This document shows, piece after piece, positions 15,986-24,469 of a stretch of DNA of 64,000 nt. Source of the DNA: Brevundimonas sp. EYE_349 (GTDB lineage Bacteria > Pseudomonadota > Alphaproteobacteria > Caulobacterales > Caulobacteraceae); assembly GCF_023147505.1 (NCBI RefSeq), contig NZ_JAHXPB010000006.1:62001-126000 (forward strand), in the 5' to 3' direction. Positions within the stretch are counted from its first letter, which is position 1. Every line of letters starts with the position of its first letter. Under the pieces are notes generated by a model, which was not told where the DNA came from, made no database searches, and saw only the letters and a list, made by a program, of their open reading frames with translations. The translations under genes were made by a program, and so were the position numbers.

Positions 15986-17695
15986 ATGCTGACCGCCCTG
16001 TCCATTCGCGACGTCGTCCTGGTGGACGTGCTCGATCTCGAGGTCGAGAGCGGCTTGACCGTGCTGACCGGCGAGACAGGGGCGGGCAAGTCGATCATTC
16101 TGGACGCCCTAGGCCTGGCGTTGGGCGGGCGGGGCGACGCCGGACTGGTGCGTCACGGCGCCAGACAGGCGGTGGCGACGGCGGTGTTTTCCGCGCCCGA
16201 CGATCCCGACCTTCTGGCCCTGATCGCCGACAAGGGATTCGATGTTCAGCCGGGCGAGGATCTGATCCTGCGCCGCGTGCTGGGCGCGGACGGCCGAAGC
16301 CGGGCCTATGTCAACGATCAGCCGGCCGGGGTGACGGCCCTGCGCGAGATCGGCGCCGCCCTGGTGGAGGTGCATGGTCAGCACGAAACCGTGGGCCTGC
16401 TGGACTGGCGCACCCATCGCGGGGCGCTCGACGCCTATGGCGGGCTTCAGCCGCAGTTGTCGGCGGTGGCCGCCGCCTCGATCAGACTGAAGGCCGCCGA
16501 AGCCAAGCTGGCCGAGTTGAAGGCCGACGCCGCCGACGCCGCCGCGCGTCTGGAAGAGATCAGCCTGAACCTGGCCGAACTGGATGCGCTGGACCCGCGC
16601 GCCGACGAAGAGACCGAGCTGGCCGGGGAACGCGCCCTGCTGGGTGCGGCGGAAAAGGCCATCGCCGATTTAGCCGACGCCCGAACCCAGTTGGGCGGCG
16701 ACAAGCTGAGCCAGAAGCTGGGTGCGGCCCTGCGCGCCGTCGAACATGCGCGCCAGCGGGCCGGGCAGGCGGGGGCCGAGGGCGACCATCCGGTCATTCT
16801 GAAACTGTCGGCCGCCGTCGAGGCCATCGACCGCACCATGGTCGAGGCGGCCGAGGCCATCGCCGCCGTGGACGCCGCCGCCGACGCCTTCGACTACGAA
16901 CCCGGTCGGCTGGACAAGGCGGAGGAACGGCTGTTCGCCCTGCGCGCGGCCGCGAGAAAGCTGAACACCACGGTCGACGCCCTGCCGACGCTGCGGATCC
17001 GGTTGCGCGAGCAGCTTCGGCTGATCGAGGACGGCGAGGAGGCGCTGACCAATGCCGCCCGCGAGGCCGCGCAGGCGGCCGAAGCCTATGATCTGGCGGC
17101 CGAGTTCCTGACCTCGGCGCGGGAGGCGGCGGCCGACCGGCTGACCGCCGCCGTCATGGGCGAACTGGCACCGCTGAAGCTGGAGCGGGCGCGGTTCCGC
17201 GTGGCGCTGGAGCGGATCGACGGACGGCGCGGGCCGGAAGGGCTGGAGACCGTACGGTTCCAGATCGCCACCAACGCCGGAACTGACTTCGGCCCGCTGG
17301 ACGCCATAGCGTCGGGCGGCGAACTGGCGCGGTTCGCCCTGGCCATGAAGGCGGCTCTGGCCAGCCGCGAGGACGTGCGCCAGCCGGTGATGATCTTCGA
17401 CGAGGTGGATCAGGGCGTGGGCGGCGCGGTGGCGGAGGCCGTCGGATCGCGCCTGAAACGGCTGTCGACTGGCGCCCAGGTCCTGGTCGTGACCCACAGC
17501 CCCCAGGTCGCGGCGCGCGGCCATGCGCACTGGAAAGTCAAAAAGGCCGATGCGCCTTCCGAGATCGGCGTGATGACCACCACCACCGTCGTCGCCCTGG
17601 ACGACCATCACCGCCGCGAAGAGATCGCCCGGATGCTGTCGGGCGCCGCCATCACCGACGAAGCCCGCGCGGCGGCGCGGGCGTTGATCGGATAG
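15986..17695 (+). CDS. recN: DNA repair protein RecN
   Basis: SMC-like ATPase acting on double-strand breaks during recombinational repair. 569 aa, normal length. Walker A GETGAGKS at residues 29-36, the Q-loop/hinge region VHGQHETVGLLD near 130, Ala/Glu-rich coiled-coil arms from about 150 to 380, the ABC signature SGGELARFALAMKAA near 435-450, and Walker B VMIFDEVDQGVGG near 468. The HSPQVAARGHAHWKV segment near the end holds the switch His. The family is SOS-controlled in many bacteria; I did not identify a LexA box here. Confidence 0.96.
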   Translation: MLTALSIRDVVLVDVLDLEVESGLTVLTGETGAGKSIILDALGLALGGRGDAGLVRHGARQAVATAVFSAPDDPDLLALIADKGFDVQPGEDLILRRVLGADGRSRAYVNDQPAGVTALREIGAALVEVHGQHETVGLLDWRTHRGALDAYGGLQPQLSAVAAASIRLKAAEAKLAELKADAADAAARLEEISLNLAELDALDPRADEETELAGERALLGAAEKAIADLADARTQLGGDKLSQKLGAALRAVEHARQRAGQAGAEGDHPVILKLSAAVEAIDRTMVEAAEAIAAVDAAADAFDYEPGRLDKAEERLFALRAAARKLNTTVDALPTLRIRLREQLRLIEDGEEALTNAAREAAQAAEAYDLAAEFLTSAREAAADRLTAAVMGELAPLKLERARFRVALERIDGRRGPEGLETVRFQIATNAGTDFGPLDAIASGGELARFALAMKAALASREDVRQPVMIFDEVDQGVGGAVAEAVGSRLKRLSTGAQVLVVTHSPQVAARGHAHWKVKKADAPSEIGVMTTTTVVALDDHHRREEIARMLSGAAITDEARAAARALIG

Positions 17696-17705
17696 GCGTC
17701 GGGCC

Positions 17706-18623
17706 TTAGGCGCCGAGAATCCAGCCTTCTTCGTGTTCGACCTGGGCGATAAGGTCGGGGGTGGCGGTCTTGGGCGGGGCGAAGGCCTTGGCCAGGTCGC
17801 CGGCGTCGTCCATCCGGGCCAGGGCCTCTGCGGTGGTGCGCACCTGGGCCTGGTCCTTGAACTCGCCGGGCTCCAGCGTGGTCGCGAACATCGAGGGCCA
17901 GACCTCCACGACCAGGGCGGACAGCGGCTCGACGTCGTCGGGCGTCAGTTCCCGCCAGCCCGTGCCGAACGGCCAGACGGCGCCGGATGGTCCCAGGCTT
18001 TCCAACAGGCGGCGCACGGCGGGAATGCCGACCAAGGTCTGGCCGCCCACCGCGCCCGCGCCATGCATCTGCCAGACGCTCTTGGGTTGGAGCCGGCCCT
18101 TGCGAACCGCGTCCTCGGTGGCGCGGAACTCGGGGATGTCGGCGCCTGCGTCTGCGGGGGGTTTGGTCGTGGTCAGCCAGCGCTGCGCCTGTTTGGCCGG
18201 GGCGCCCCAGAACGGCCAGGCCTCGTCGGTCATCAGCCGGTTCATCTTGGCCGCGACCTGGTACCGGTTGTTGGTGTTGTCGGCCTTGTCCACGATGTTG
18301 GACGCGATGAATTTCCACATCAACTGCCAAGGGGCCTGCCCGGAGGTGCCGTCCAGATTCAGCCGCGCGGCCGTGCCGGCGGGATAGCCGAAGTTGAAGT
18401 CAAGCCCGACCAGAACGCGGTCGCCACGCTTCCTGTGATCGGCCAGGATGGAGGCCAGCAAGGCCTCGCCCTCGGCGCGCGTGGCGACATTGTGGGTCTC
18501 TGTATAGAGTCGGAAACGCACGTCGCGCTTGGCCACGCCGATCCACAGCGAGGTGTCGCCCAGCTTCTTGGTTTCGGCGGCGGTCCAGTCGGCGACGACA
18601 TAGGCGTCGAAAAGGCGGGCCAA
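17706..18623 (-). CDS. Conserved hypothetical protein (305 aa)
   Basis: Starts at TTG 18623, chosen because a near-perfect ribosome site AAGGAGG stands 6 bases upstream. The protein begins ARLFDAYVVADWTAAETKK and continues with LWIGVAKRDVRFRLYTE, a pattern (V-D-W-S/T-A-A ... S-I-W) I remember from alphaproteobacterial proteins carried under vague molybdopterin-related names; the true activity is not known to me. LVGLDFNFGYPAG may be a nuclease- or RNase-H-like beta strand with an acidic residue. Convergent with recN, 10 bases apart. Confidence 0.75.
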   Translation of the reverse strand: MARLFDAYVVADWTAAETKKLGDTSLWIGVAKRDVRFRLYTETHNVATRAEGEALLASILADHRKRGDRVLVGLDFNFGYPAGTAARLNLDGTSGQAPWQLMWKFIASNIVDKADNTNNRYQVAAKMNRLMTDEAWPFWGAPAKQAQRWLTTTKPPADAGADIPEFRATEDAVRKGRLQPKSVWQMHGAGAVGGQTLVGIPAVRRLLESLGPSGAVWPFGTGWRELTPDDVEPLSALVVEVWPSMFATTLEPGEFKDQAQVRTTAEALARMDDAGDLAKAFAPPKTATPDLIAQVEHEEGWILGA

Positions 18624-18707
18624 GGCGGCCTCCTTGATAAAGGCGTCGGTAGGAATGAGCGGGGCTTCTAACGCCCCATCGCGGCGACCGAAAGGCCCTG
18701 TCGCGGA

Positions 18708-19223
18708 TCAGCCCTTCAGCAGGGCCTCCATGTGCGACAGCCAGCGCCGGCCCAGGCGAAGGGCCTCGCCAGGCGAGCCGGTCTGGACGGGCAGGGCGGC
18801 GTCCCACAGCGCCAGTTCGAACTCGGGATTGCGGGCGTCGGCGAACATCAGGCGCAGAACCACCTGTTCGGCGTCGGGGGCCAGGACGTCCAGCGACTTG
18901 CGCGCCTCGCCGCGCCGGACGCGGGCGACGACATGGCCGTCCACGATGATCTCGCCGCCCTCGACCTCGTCGAAGGCGTAGGCCAGGCCGTGGGCGCCGT
19001 TGGCCCACAGCACCACTACCTGTTCGACGTCGAAGTTCAGGGCGCAGGCACGGCCTTCGCCGGGCGACAGGGCCTCCACCTCGGGCGCGGCGCCCAGGGC
19101 CTTGAGCATGGCGCGGCGCAGTCGGCGCGGCGGCTCCATCCACCACGACAGCGCCAGGGCCAGGGTCGTCAGCAGGGCCGCCGCCAGGGCGATCAGCAGA
19201 CCCACCCGCAAGACGTCGGCCAT
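18708..19223 (-). CDS. Hypothetical single-pass membrane protein (171 aa)
   Basis: ATG at 19223, 5 bases from the exonuclease III stop, so read as the second gene of that operon. One N-terminal transmembrane helix (LRVGLLIALAAALLTTLALALSWW begins near residue 5), then a cytosolic or periplasmic soluble domain with beta strands (VVVLWANGAHGLAYAFDEV, GEIIVDGHVVARV) and LRLMFADARNPEFELAL. No family recognised. Downstream GGGGC/GCCCC at about 18660 may act as a weak terminator. Confidence 0.7.
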   Translation of the reverse strand: MADVLRVGLLIALAAALLTTLALALSWWMEPPRRLRRAMLKALGAAPEVEALSPGEGRACALNFDVEQVVVLWANGAHGLAYAFDEVEGGEIIVDGHVVARVRRGEARKSLDVLAPDAEQVVLRLMFADARNPEFELALWDAALPVQTGSPGEALRLGRRWLSHMEALLKG

Positions 19224-19228
19224 CGGCG

Positions 19229-20014
19229 TCAGGCCTCCAGGTCCAGATCGACCACCACGGGGACGTGGTCGCTGGGCTTTTCCATGTCGCGGGCGTCGCG
19301 GTGGGTCTCGACGCCCCGGCAGCGGTCGGCGGCCTGGGGCGACAGCAGGGCGAAGTCGATACGGATGCCGTGGTCGCGCTGCCAGGCGCCGGCCTGATAA
19401 TCCCAGAAGGTGTAGGTTCCCGCCGGCTCGCCGCCGATCTCGTGCGCGTCGGCCAAGCCAAGGTTCTTCAGGGCCCGGAAAGCCTGGCGGCTCTGGGGTT
19501 GGAACAGGGCGTCGTCGGTCCAGGCGGCGGGGGTCTTGGCGTCCTCGGCCTCGGGGATGACGTTGTAGTCGCCGCACAGGGCCAGCGGCTCTTCGAACCT
19601 GAGCAGGGCCTGCGCATGGCGGTTCAGCCGGTCGAACCAAGCCAGTTTGTAGGCGAACTTCTCGGTCCCGATGGGATTGCCGTTCGGCAGATAGATCGCG
19701 CCGACGCGGATGGGGCGCGGCGCCTCGATCAGGGCCTCGATATAGCGGGCCTGTTCGTCGGTCTCGTCGCCGGGCAGGCCGCGCCGGAGGTCGGACATCG
19801 GATATTTCGACAGCAGGGCGACGCCGTTGTAGCTCTTCTGGCCGTGGGTCTCGACATTGTAGCCCAGGCTTTCGAAGGCCTCGCGCGGGAACTTCTCGTC
19901 CACGCATTTGATTTCCTGAAAACAGGCGACGTCGGGGGCGGCCTGTTCCAGCCACGCCAGCACGGTGGGCAGGCGGGCGTTGACGGAGTTCACGTTCCAG
20001 GTGGCGATGCGCAT
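19229..20014 (-). CDS. xthA: Exodeoxyribonuclease III
   Basis: AP endonuclease and 3'-5' exonuclease of base excision repair. 261 aa from ATG 20014; the frame runs on upstream but the family always begins MRIATWNVNSVNARLP, which fixes the start. Signature residues: CFQEIK (catalytic Glu), YNGVALLSK, LCGDYNVIPEAED (Asp/Asn), and the C-terminal IDFALLSP and KPSDHVPVVVD (catalytic His). Forms an operon with the following small membrane protein. Confidence 0.96.
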   Translation of the reverse strand: MRIATWNVNSVNARLPTVLAWLEQAAPDVACFQEIKCVDEKFPREAFESLGYNVETHGQKSYNGVALLSKYPMSDLRRGLPGDETDEQARYIEALIEAPRPIRVGAIYLPNGNPIGTEKFAYKLAWFDRLNRHAQALLRFEEPLALCGDYNVIPEAEDAKTPAAWTDDALFQPQSRQAFRALKNLGLADAHEIGGEPAGTYTFWDYQAGAWQRDHGIRIDFALLSPQAADRCRGVETHRDARDMEKPSDHVPVVVDLDLEA

Positions 20015-20068
20015 GGGGTCAAGGCTTAGGCTGCGTCTCGCGATCCGAAAAGACCGTCGTTCAAAAGA

Positions 20069-20098
20069 AAAAGGCCGCCGGATCGCCCGGCGGCCTTT
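20069..20098 (-). terminator. Rho-independent terminator
   Basis: AAAGGCCGCCGG, five-base loop, CCGGCGGCCTTT: a perfect 12-bp stem. On the minus strand it is followed by a T-rich run (TTTCTTTTG), so it ends the cysteine-repeat gene whose stop is at 20122. Confidence 0.88.
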
Positions 20099-20121
20099 CC
20101 TTGTCGATATCTGACTGTCGC

Positions 20122-21081
20122 CTACGGGCGGCCGCCGGCGGGGGCAGGCGCAGCGGCCGGGGCCGTCGTCAGCTTGCAGCCGCCGCCGATCTGCTGGGCG
20201 GTGGTGCAAGGGTAGATCTGCTGAACCACGTTCTCGGCGTTCAGGCGGGCGATGACGCCGTCTGCCCCCTCGCACTTGGCTTCATAGAAGACGCCGTTGG
20301 CGTTCTGACCCATCAGGCGGGCCTCGGTGACGTTGCAGGGCGCGGCGGCCGATCCGGCCAGCAGCGTCTTCACATAGCCCGCGTTCTCGGCGGTGGTGGT
20401 GAAGTCGCACTTTCCGTTTTCGGCCAGAACCTGGATGCAGGGGGTCTTGGTCCAGGCGCCGGCGTCCTGCTTGATCCAGTATCCGGCGGCGTCCGAACAG
20501 CCGATTTCATAGACGATCGCGCCGGCTCCGGACTGGCCCAGAATCTTGGCCTGATCGACGGTGCAGGGCACGCCCGCCTGTTTGGCGTATTCGCGCAGGA
20601 ACTTCTGCGTGTCGGTGTTGGCGGCGATGGTGCATTGGGGGCCGACGTCGGCCGCCGGATCGGCGGCGCGGCGCTGCTCGGCGGTGTGGGCCAGGATGAT
20701 GCAGCTGGACGCCTCGGGCGGCGTCTTGGTTTCGACCATATAGCCCGGCGCGGCGCCGCAGGCGACTTCATAGACGGTGGTGCCGGCGGCCGTCTTGCCC
20801 AGCAGCTTGGCTTCGCTGACCTGACAGCCCGTCGTGGTCAGGGCCATCTGCTCCTGGGCGGCCGCCAGGATTTGCTCGGCGGTGGGGGCGGCCGGCGCAC
20901 GTTCGCGACGGGGTTCGTTGTTTCGCCCTCTAATACGTGACGGCGTCACGGCCTGGGTGGTGGCCCGTACGCCGTTTTGCGGGTCAGCGGAGTGTGTCTC
21001 CGCATCTTGCGCCAGGGCGGGCGCAGCGACCGCCGCGCTGAACAGAAGCGCCGCGACGGCGGCGAGAAGACGGGATTTCAT
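20122..21081 (-). CDS. Secreted protein with three four-cysteine repeats
   Basis: 319 aa with a Sec signal peptide (MKSRLLAAVAALLFSAAVAA, cleavage after PALA). After a polar linker (residues ~25-70) come three tandem repeats of about 75 residues. Each has the core C-x-V-x-x-A-K/R-I/L-L/M-G...V/F-Y-E-x-x-C...G followed by two further cysteines: GCQVSEAKLLGK / VYEVACG, PCTVDQAKILGQ / VYEIGCS, PCNVTEARLMGQ / FYEAKCE. That gives exactly four Cys per repeat and twelve in all, suggesting two disulfides per unit in the periplasm. Ala/Pro-rich tail. I do not know a named family or function. Monocistronic, closed by a strong terminator. Confidence 0.85.
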   Translation of the reverse strand: MKSRLLAAVAALLFSAAVAAPALAQDAETHSADPQNGVRATTQAVTPSRIRGRNNEPRRERAPAAPTAEQILAAAQEQMALTTTGCQVSEAKLLGKTAAGTTVYEVACGAAPGYMVETKTPPEASSCIILAHTAEQRRAADPAADVGPQCTIAANTDTQKFLREYAKQAGVPCTVDQAKILGQSGAGAIVYEIGCSDAAGYWIKQDAGAWTKTPCIQVLAENGKCDFTTTAENAGYVKTLLAGSAAAPCNVTEARLMGQNANGVFYEAKCEGADGVIARLNAENVVQQIYPCTTAQQIGGGCKLTTAPAAAPAPAGGRP

Positions 21082-21205
21082 TGGGAAACACCTGGGTTCT
21101 GAAGACTGGCAGACTTCGTGACCGCCTATTGGGTCCGGGTCAAGGCGGGTGGACGCGACCGGCAGCGCCAGACTACAACGCGATGCGTTGCGATAGGAGA
21201 CGGAC

Positions 21206-22288
21206 TTGGCGGACGATGGCGCTGCGGCGGTGACGAGAGATGCGCGGGGGCTGACCTATCCGTTCGCCGGCGTCCCGGCGCCGGGAGAGGCGGTCGAGGT
21301 TGCGCGCGGCGTGCTGTGGCTGCGGTTCGCCCTGCCGTTTCAACTGGATCATGTGAACGCCTATGCGCTGCGGGACGGCGCGGGCTGGGTGGTGATCGAC
21401 ACCGGGCTGCGGACGCCAGACACCGTGGCGGCGTGGGAGACGGCGCTGGCGGGACCGCTGGAGGGGCGGCGGATCACGCGGCTGATCTGCACCCATATGC
21501 ACCCCGACCATATCGGCCTGGCCGGCTGGCTGTGCGAGCGGTCGGGGGCGCCGCTGTGGATGTCGCGGCTGGAATATGTGACGGCCCGGATGTTGATGGC
21601 CGAGGAGGCCGGCGATGCGCCCAAGGACGGCGTGCGGTTCTTCCGCGCCGCCGGCTGGACGGAAGATCAGATCGAAAAATGGCGCGGGGACTATGGCGGG
21701 TTCGCCAAGGGCGTCGCGCCGATGCCGCGCAGCCATCGTCGGCTGTCGGACGGCGATGCGGTTCGGATCGGCGACGACGACTGGACGGTGGTGATCGGCT
21801 CGGGCCACAGCCCTGAGCATGTTTGCCTGTGGCGGCGGTCGGACGATGTTTTCTTGGCCGGGGATCAGATCCTGCCGCGCATATCGTCGAACGTCTCGGT
21901 CTGGCCGACCGAGCCGATGGCGGACCCGCTGGGCGACTGGATGGCGTCGCTGGACCGGCTGCGTGGGATAATGCCCGAGGGCGCGCTGATCCTGCCGGCG
22001 CACGGCGAGCCCTTTTGCGGCGTTCATGCGCGGCTGGAGGCGCTGAAGCGCGGGCACGAGACGGCGCTGAAACGGCTTGAGCGGACGTTGCGTCAACCGT
22101 CTAGGGTGATCGACGGCTTTCCGGCCGTGTTCGGTCGGACGGTCGGAGACGGTGTGCTGGGCATGGCGACCGGCGAGGCTCAGGCGCATCTGAACTATCT
22201 GGAAAAGCGCGGGCGCGCCCGACGGACGCGCGACGAGAACGGCGTCGACTGGTGGACCGCCGTCGAACAGGACGAGGAAACGACGTGA
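21206..22288 (+). CDS. MBL-fold metallo-hydrolase
   Basis: 360 aa from TTG 21206, supported by AGGAGA five bases upstream. The zinc-binding signature is CTHMHPDHIGLAGW (H-x-H-x-D-H), with later ligands in IGSGHSPEHVCL, FLAGDQILPRIS and ILPAHGEPF. A GLTYPFAGVPAPGEAVEVAR start and the HVNAYAL strand resemble the group of hydrolases found beside beta-oxidation genes. The C-terminal ~80 residues form a helical/winged-helix tail (GMATGEAQAHLNYLEKRG). The stop overlaps the next start (GTGA), so it is co-translated with an enoyl-CoA hydratase; substrate unknown, possibly a thioester or lactone. Confidence 0.9.
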   Translation: MADDGAAAVTRDARGLTYPFAGVPAPGEAVEVARGVLWLRFALPFQLDHVNAYALRDGAGWVVIDTGLRTPDTVAAWETALAGPLEGRRITRLICTHMHPDHIGLAGWLCERSGAPLWMSRLEYVTARMLMAEEAGDAPKDGVRFFRAAGWTEDQIEKWRGDYGGFAKGVAPMPRSHRRLSDGDAVRIGDDDWTVVIGSGHSPEHVCLWRRSDDVFLAGDQILPRISSNVSVWPTEPMADPLGDWMASLDRLRGIMPEGALILPAHGEPFCGVHARLEALKRGHETALKRLERTLRQPSRVIDGFPAVFGRTVGDGVLGMATGEAQAHLNYLEKRGRARRTRDENGVDWWTAVEQDEETT

Positions 22289-23058
22289 GCGAACATATCC
22301 GCACCGAACTGGCCGATGGCGTCCTGACCGTGACGCTGAACCGGCCAGACAAGAAAAACGCCCTGACCCAGGCCATGTACACGGGCCTGGCCGAGGCCAG
22401 CGAACGGGCCCGGACCGACGATGCGGTTCGGGTGCTGCTGTTCCGGGCGGAGGGCGACAGTTTCTGCGCCGGGAACGATATTCAGGATTTCATCAGCCTA
22501 GGATCGCAAACCCAGACGCCTTCCGACCTGCCGGTGTTCCGGTTCCTGAAGTCGCTGGCCGATCTGGACAAGCCGGCCGTGGCCGCCGCCAGGGGGCGCG
22601 CCGTGGGCGTGGGCATGACCATGCTGCTGAACTGCGACCTGGTGGTCCTGGCCGAGGACGCCCTGTTGTCCGTGCCCTTCGTCAATCTGGCCATCGCGCC
22701 CGAGGCGGCGTCCAGCCTGTTGCTGCCGGCGGTGATCGGCCATCAGCGCGCCTTCGAGATGCTGGCTTTCGGCGAGGCTGTGGACGGGCGCACGGCCCTG
22801 GCCTGGGGCATGGCCAATCGGGCGGTTCCGGCCGATCAGGTCGATGCGACGGCGGCGGACCTGGCCGCGAAGGTCGCCGCAAGGGCGCCGAACTCCATCC
22901 GCAAGACCAAGCGGTTGATGCGCGATGCCGAGGCGCTGTGGGACCTGATGCAGCGCGAGGGCGAAGCCTTCGTGTCGCAGATGAAGAGCCCCGAGGCGAT
23001 GGAGGCCTTCATGGCCTTCACCCAGAAGCGGGCGCCGGACTTCTCCAAGGTGGGCTGA
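22285..23058 (+). CDS. Enoyl-CoA hydratase/isomerase family protein
   Basis: 257 aa from GTG 22285, which overlaps the previous TGA and has GAGGAA upstream. Crotonase fold motifs: LNRPDKKNALTQAMY, the CoA oxyanion-hole strand DSFCAGNDIQDF, and the second oxyanion segment RGRAVGVGMTMLLNCDLVV. ALLSVPFVNLAIAPEAASSL has Glu at one usual catalytic position. The substrate within fatty-acid or aromatic degradation cannot be read. A hairpin follows the stop at 23070. Confidence 0.92.
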   Translation: MSEHIRTELADGVLTVTLNRPDKKNALTQAMYTGLAEASERARTDDAVRVLLFRAEGDSFCAGNDIQDFISLGSQTQTPSDLPVFRFLKSLADLDKPAVAAARGRAVGVGMTMLLNCDLVVLAEDALLSVPFVNLAIAPEAASSLLLPAVIGHQRAFEMLAFGEAVDGRTALAWGMANRAVPADQVDATAADLAAKVAARAPNSIRKTKRLMRDAEALWDLMQREGEAFVSQMKSPEAMEAFMAFTQKRAPDFSKVG

Positions 23059-23069
23059 CCGTCGCAAGA

Positions 23070-23097
23070 CTGCGCCTTGATTTGGCGCAGCTTTGCT
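23070..23097 (+). terminator. Probable terminator of the hydrolase/hydratase pair
   Basis: CTGCGCC (23070-23076), seven-base loop, GGCGCAG (23084-23090), then CTTTGCTT. Short but perfect stem followed by a T-rich stretch, 12 bases after the enoyl-CoA hydratase stop. Confidence 0.6.
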
Positions 23098-23114
23098 TCT
23101 AGGTGCGCGCGCCA

Positions 23115-23618
23115 ATGTCGCACGCCCTCGCCATGCCCCCGGCTGTCAGCCGTATCCGAGCCGAAACCCCGGCTGACGCCGAAGGCGTGGAGGCGCTGGT
23201 CATGGCCGCCTTCGGGCCGGGACGGTTCTCCAAGACGGCCGAGCGCCTGCGCGAAGGGTCGGCGCCATCGGCCGGTTTCGTGGCCCATGTGGAAGGTCGG
23301 GTGATCGGCTCGGTGCGCCTGTGGCCCGTCAGGGTCGGGCCGACGCCGGCCTTGTTCCTGGGGCCCATCGCGGTGGACGCCGGGCGCCGCAGCGACGGCC
23401 TGGGCGCCGAACTGATCGCGGCCTGTCTGGATCATGCACGGACCTTGGCCGGGCAGGTCGGCGGGGTGCTGCTGGTGGGCGACCGGGCCTATTTCGAGCG
23501 TTTCGGCTTCGTCCCCGCGCCAGAGGTGGTGCTGCCCGGGCCGGTGGATCGTCGGCGCATCCTTTGGCTGGCGACAGGCGCCCCGACCGTATCCGGCGCG
23601 GTCGCCATCGGTCGATAA
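23115..23618 (+). CDS. GNAT-family N-acetyltransferase
   Basis: 167 aa from ATG 23115 (a GTG at 23103 is possible). The GNAT core is clear: N-terminal IRAETPADAEGVEALVMAAF, strand GSVRLWPVRVG, and the acetyl-CoA loop FLGPIAVDAGRRSDGLGAEL (Q/R-x-x-G-x-G/A), then VLLVGDRAYFERFGFVPAP, the typical YfbR/YhbS-like ending. Substrate unknown. Stands alone, followed by the OmpW gene with its own regulatory box. Confidence 0.87.
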   Translation: MSHALAMPPAVSRIRAETPADAEGVEALVMAAFGPGRFSKTAERLREGSAPSAGFVAHVEGRVIGSVRLWPVRVGPTPALFLGPIAVDAGRRSDGLGAELIAACLDHARTLAGQVGGVLLVGDRAYFERFGFVPAPEVVLPGPVDRRRILWLATGAPTVSGAVAIGR

Positions 23619-23624
23619 GGATTT

Positions 23625-23638
23625 TTGCGCTGGATCAA
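23625..23638 (+). promoter_or_regulatory. FNR/FixK-like box upstream of ompW
   Basis: TTGCGCTGGATCAA fits the alphaproteobacterial FNR/FixK pattern TTG-N8-CAA, with a full GATCAA right half. It lies about 86-99 bases before the GTG of the OmpW gene and directly after the acetyltransferase stop. OmpW porins are oxygen/FNR-responsive in other bacteria, which supports a functional site. Confidence 0.6.
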
Positions 23639-23723
23639 GGCGCGCCCCGCCGACCGCGCGCATCACGCCCCCGACGCCGAAAAGCGGCCGCATCAGGCGG
23701 CCTGGACGTCGGGGATAACCGAA

Positions 23724-24398
23724 GTGAAAGCTTGTAAGTTCGCCATCATGGCCGCCGTCGCGGCGGCCGCCGTCAGCACGCCGGTCCTGGCCCAGAGCGC
23801 CGCCGGCGCGAGCGCGGACGCCTGGACTACGCCGCGCGCCGGCGACTGGATCGTCACCGGTCGCCTGACCGATGTCTTCTCTCAGGCGGACGACGCCATC
23901 ACCACCGCCGCCGGCGCCGACAGCGGCCTGCACGTCGATGTGGGCGACAGCGTCATGCCCACCCTGGGCTTCACCTATTTCCTGACCGACCATCTGGCCA
24001 TCGAGGCCATTCTGGGCGCCACCCAGCATGAGATCCGCGCCAAGGGCGGCGCCACGGATGTCGCGGTTCACGAAACCTGGGTCCTGCCGCCGGTGGTGAC
24101 CCTGCAATACCGCCCGCTGACCGAAGGCCGCTTCAGCCCCTATGTCGGGGCTGGCGTGAACTACATGGTCTTCTTCGACGGCAAGGATAAGAACAACTTC
24201 AAGGTCAAGCTGGACGACGGCTTCGGCTACGCCCTGCAGGCGGGCGCGGACATCGGCGTCAAGGGACCGTGGAGCCTGAATGTCGACGTCAAGAAGGTGT
24301 GGTTCAACACCGACGCCGACATCAACGACGGCGCGTTGAAAAGCGACGTGAACCTGGACCCGTGGGTCGTGTCCGTGGGGTTCGGCCGCAAGTTCTGA
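23724..24398 (+). CDS. ompW: OmpW-family outer membrane porin
   Basis: 224 aa from GTG 23724 (GGGGAT upstream); longer starts would bury the signal peptide. Signal sequence FAIMAAVAAAAVSTPVLAQ, then an 8-strand beta-barrel pattern: GDWIVTGRLTDVF, MPTLGFTYFLTDHLAIEAIL, the OmpW hallmark ETWVLPPVVTLQYRP, SPYVGAGVNYMVFF and NVDVKKVWFNTDADI. It ends in Phe (SVGFGRKF), the BAM recognition residue. OmpW forms a narrow hydrophobic channel and responds to envelope or oxygen stress. An FNR/FixK-like box lies upstream. Confidence 0.93.
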   Translation: MKACKFAIMAAVAAAAVSTPVLAQSAAGASADAWTTPRAGDWIVTGRLTDVFSQADDAITTAAGADSGLHVDVGDSVMPTLGFTYFLTDHLAIEAILGATQHEIRAKGGATDVAVHETWVLPPVVTLQYRPLTEGRFSPYVGAGVNYMVFFDGKDKNNFKVKLDDGFGYALQAGADIGVKGPWSLNVDVKKVWFNTDADINDGALKSDVNLDPWVVSVGFGRKF

Positions 24399-24469
24399 TC
24401 CGTCGACCTCGAGGGCCGAAGGCGTGCTGGACAGGTGACGAACCGATCCGGCGCGCCTAAGTCTTGCGA

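Noticed and set aside
23077-23090. Second FNR-like half-site TTGATTTGGCGCAG
   Set aside because: It lacks the right half (CAA) and is explained by the loop and arm of a terminator hairpin.
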